From: Bacteroidota bacterium
GTDB lineage: Bacteria; Bacteroidota; Bacteroidia; Cytophagales; Cyclobacteriaceae
Direction: 5' to 3'
NCBI GenBank assembly: GCA_023417955.1
Contig: JAEZDW010000393.1
Coordinates: 1-6,157 of the forward strand
Length of the DNA: 6,157 nt
A model generated the notes under the pieces. That model did not search any database. It had not been told where the DNA came from and was given only the letters and a program-made list of their open reading frames with translations. Shown in pieces: positions 6,027-6,157 of this stretch; position 1 is the stretch's first letter; every line of letters starts with the position of its first letter. A program made the position numbers and the translations under genes.

Positions 6027-6157
6027 CTATAAATCCCTTATTTTTGTTTCGGCGTTCAAAGTCTCAATGAGCGTTGCGTCGGTCTTATATTTTAGTGTCA
6101 AGTGGCTATTGATAATGGCGACTTCGGGATTATTATCAAGATATTCAAATATATTTC
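6027..6157 (-). CDS. 3' end of an unidentified gene (N-terminus outside window)
   Basis: Reading the minus strand from 6155, an uninterrupted frame of 42 codons ends at a TAG at 6029-6027. The other two minus frames are closed quickly (TGA after 3 and 19 codons), and this frame reads like normal protein, beginning NIFEYLDNNPEVAIINSHLT and ending TLNAETKIRDL. The stop lies 23 bases before the methyltransferase start, as expected for the preceding gene of the same operon. The visible tail has no catalytic motif I can name, so no function is assigned. Given the neighbours, an enzyme of nonulosonic acid or other sugar-nucleotide synthesis would be unsurprising, but that is only context. Confidence 0.75.
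   Translation of the reverse strand, partial: NIFEYLDNNPEVAIINSHLTLKYKTDATLIETLNAETKIRDL

Overview
The window is a tightly packed, single-strand stretch of a bacterial surface-glycan locus. All nine coding regions, two of them cut by the window edges, lie on the minus strand, so transcription runs from high to low coordinates. No tRNA, rRNA, CRISPR array, insertion sequence or clear terminator is visible, and no stretch longer than 133 bases lacks a gene. The AT/GC balance is moderate and start codons are ATG with one GTG. Operon style and content fit a Gram-negative bacterium making a capsule, O-antigen or flagellin sugar, but the sequence alone does not fix the taxon.

In transcription order: (1) the last 42 codons of an unidentified gene (6027-6157); (2) a class I SAM-dependent methyltransferase (5131-6003); (3) a classical short-chain dehydrogenase/reductase (4445-5134); (4) a GNAT-type N-acetyltransferase (3885-4448); (5) a calcineurin-type metallophosphoesterase (3175-3888); (6) a CarB/PylC-like ATP-grasp ligase with a GTG start (2244-3173); (7) a pseudaminic acid synthase, PseI (1181-2230); (8) after the only sizeable gap, a glycosyltransferase with sialyltransferase-type DDG, HP and Ser/Thr motifs (70-1047); (9) the first 24 codons of another gene (1-73). 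Four junctions are 4-base ATGA stop/start overlaps, one is a 1-base gap and one a 13-base gap, which points to one translationally coupled operon. The overlaps also correct two start sites: the dehydrogenase at 5134 and the phosphoesterase at 3888.

Working model: PseI condenses a 2,4-diacetamido-2,4,6-trideoxy hexose with phosphoenolpyruvate to give a pseudaminic-type nonulosonic acid. The acetyltransferase probably acylates a precursor or product amine. The sialyltransferase-like protein probably moves the CMP-activated sugar to an acceptor. The methyltransferase, dehydrogenase, phosphoesterase and ATP-grasp ligase are not part of the textbook PseB-C-H-G-I-F pathway, and are the best candidates for a less-described tailoring or alternative route, for example an amide-linked substituent added by the ATP-grasp ligase. 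PseB, PseC, PseG and PseF are not seen here and may lie outside the window, most likely upstream (beyond 6157).

Two small-scale oddities stand out. One is a 133-base gap after pseI that stays open in the pseI frame for 43 codons and ends one base before the glycosyltransferase start. The other is an A AAA AAA heptamer, in the correct phase for -1 slippage, at the methyltransferase/dehydrogenase junction.
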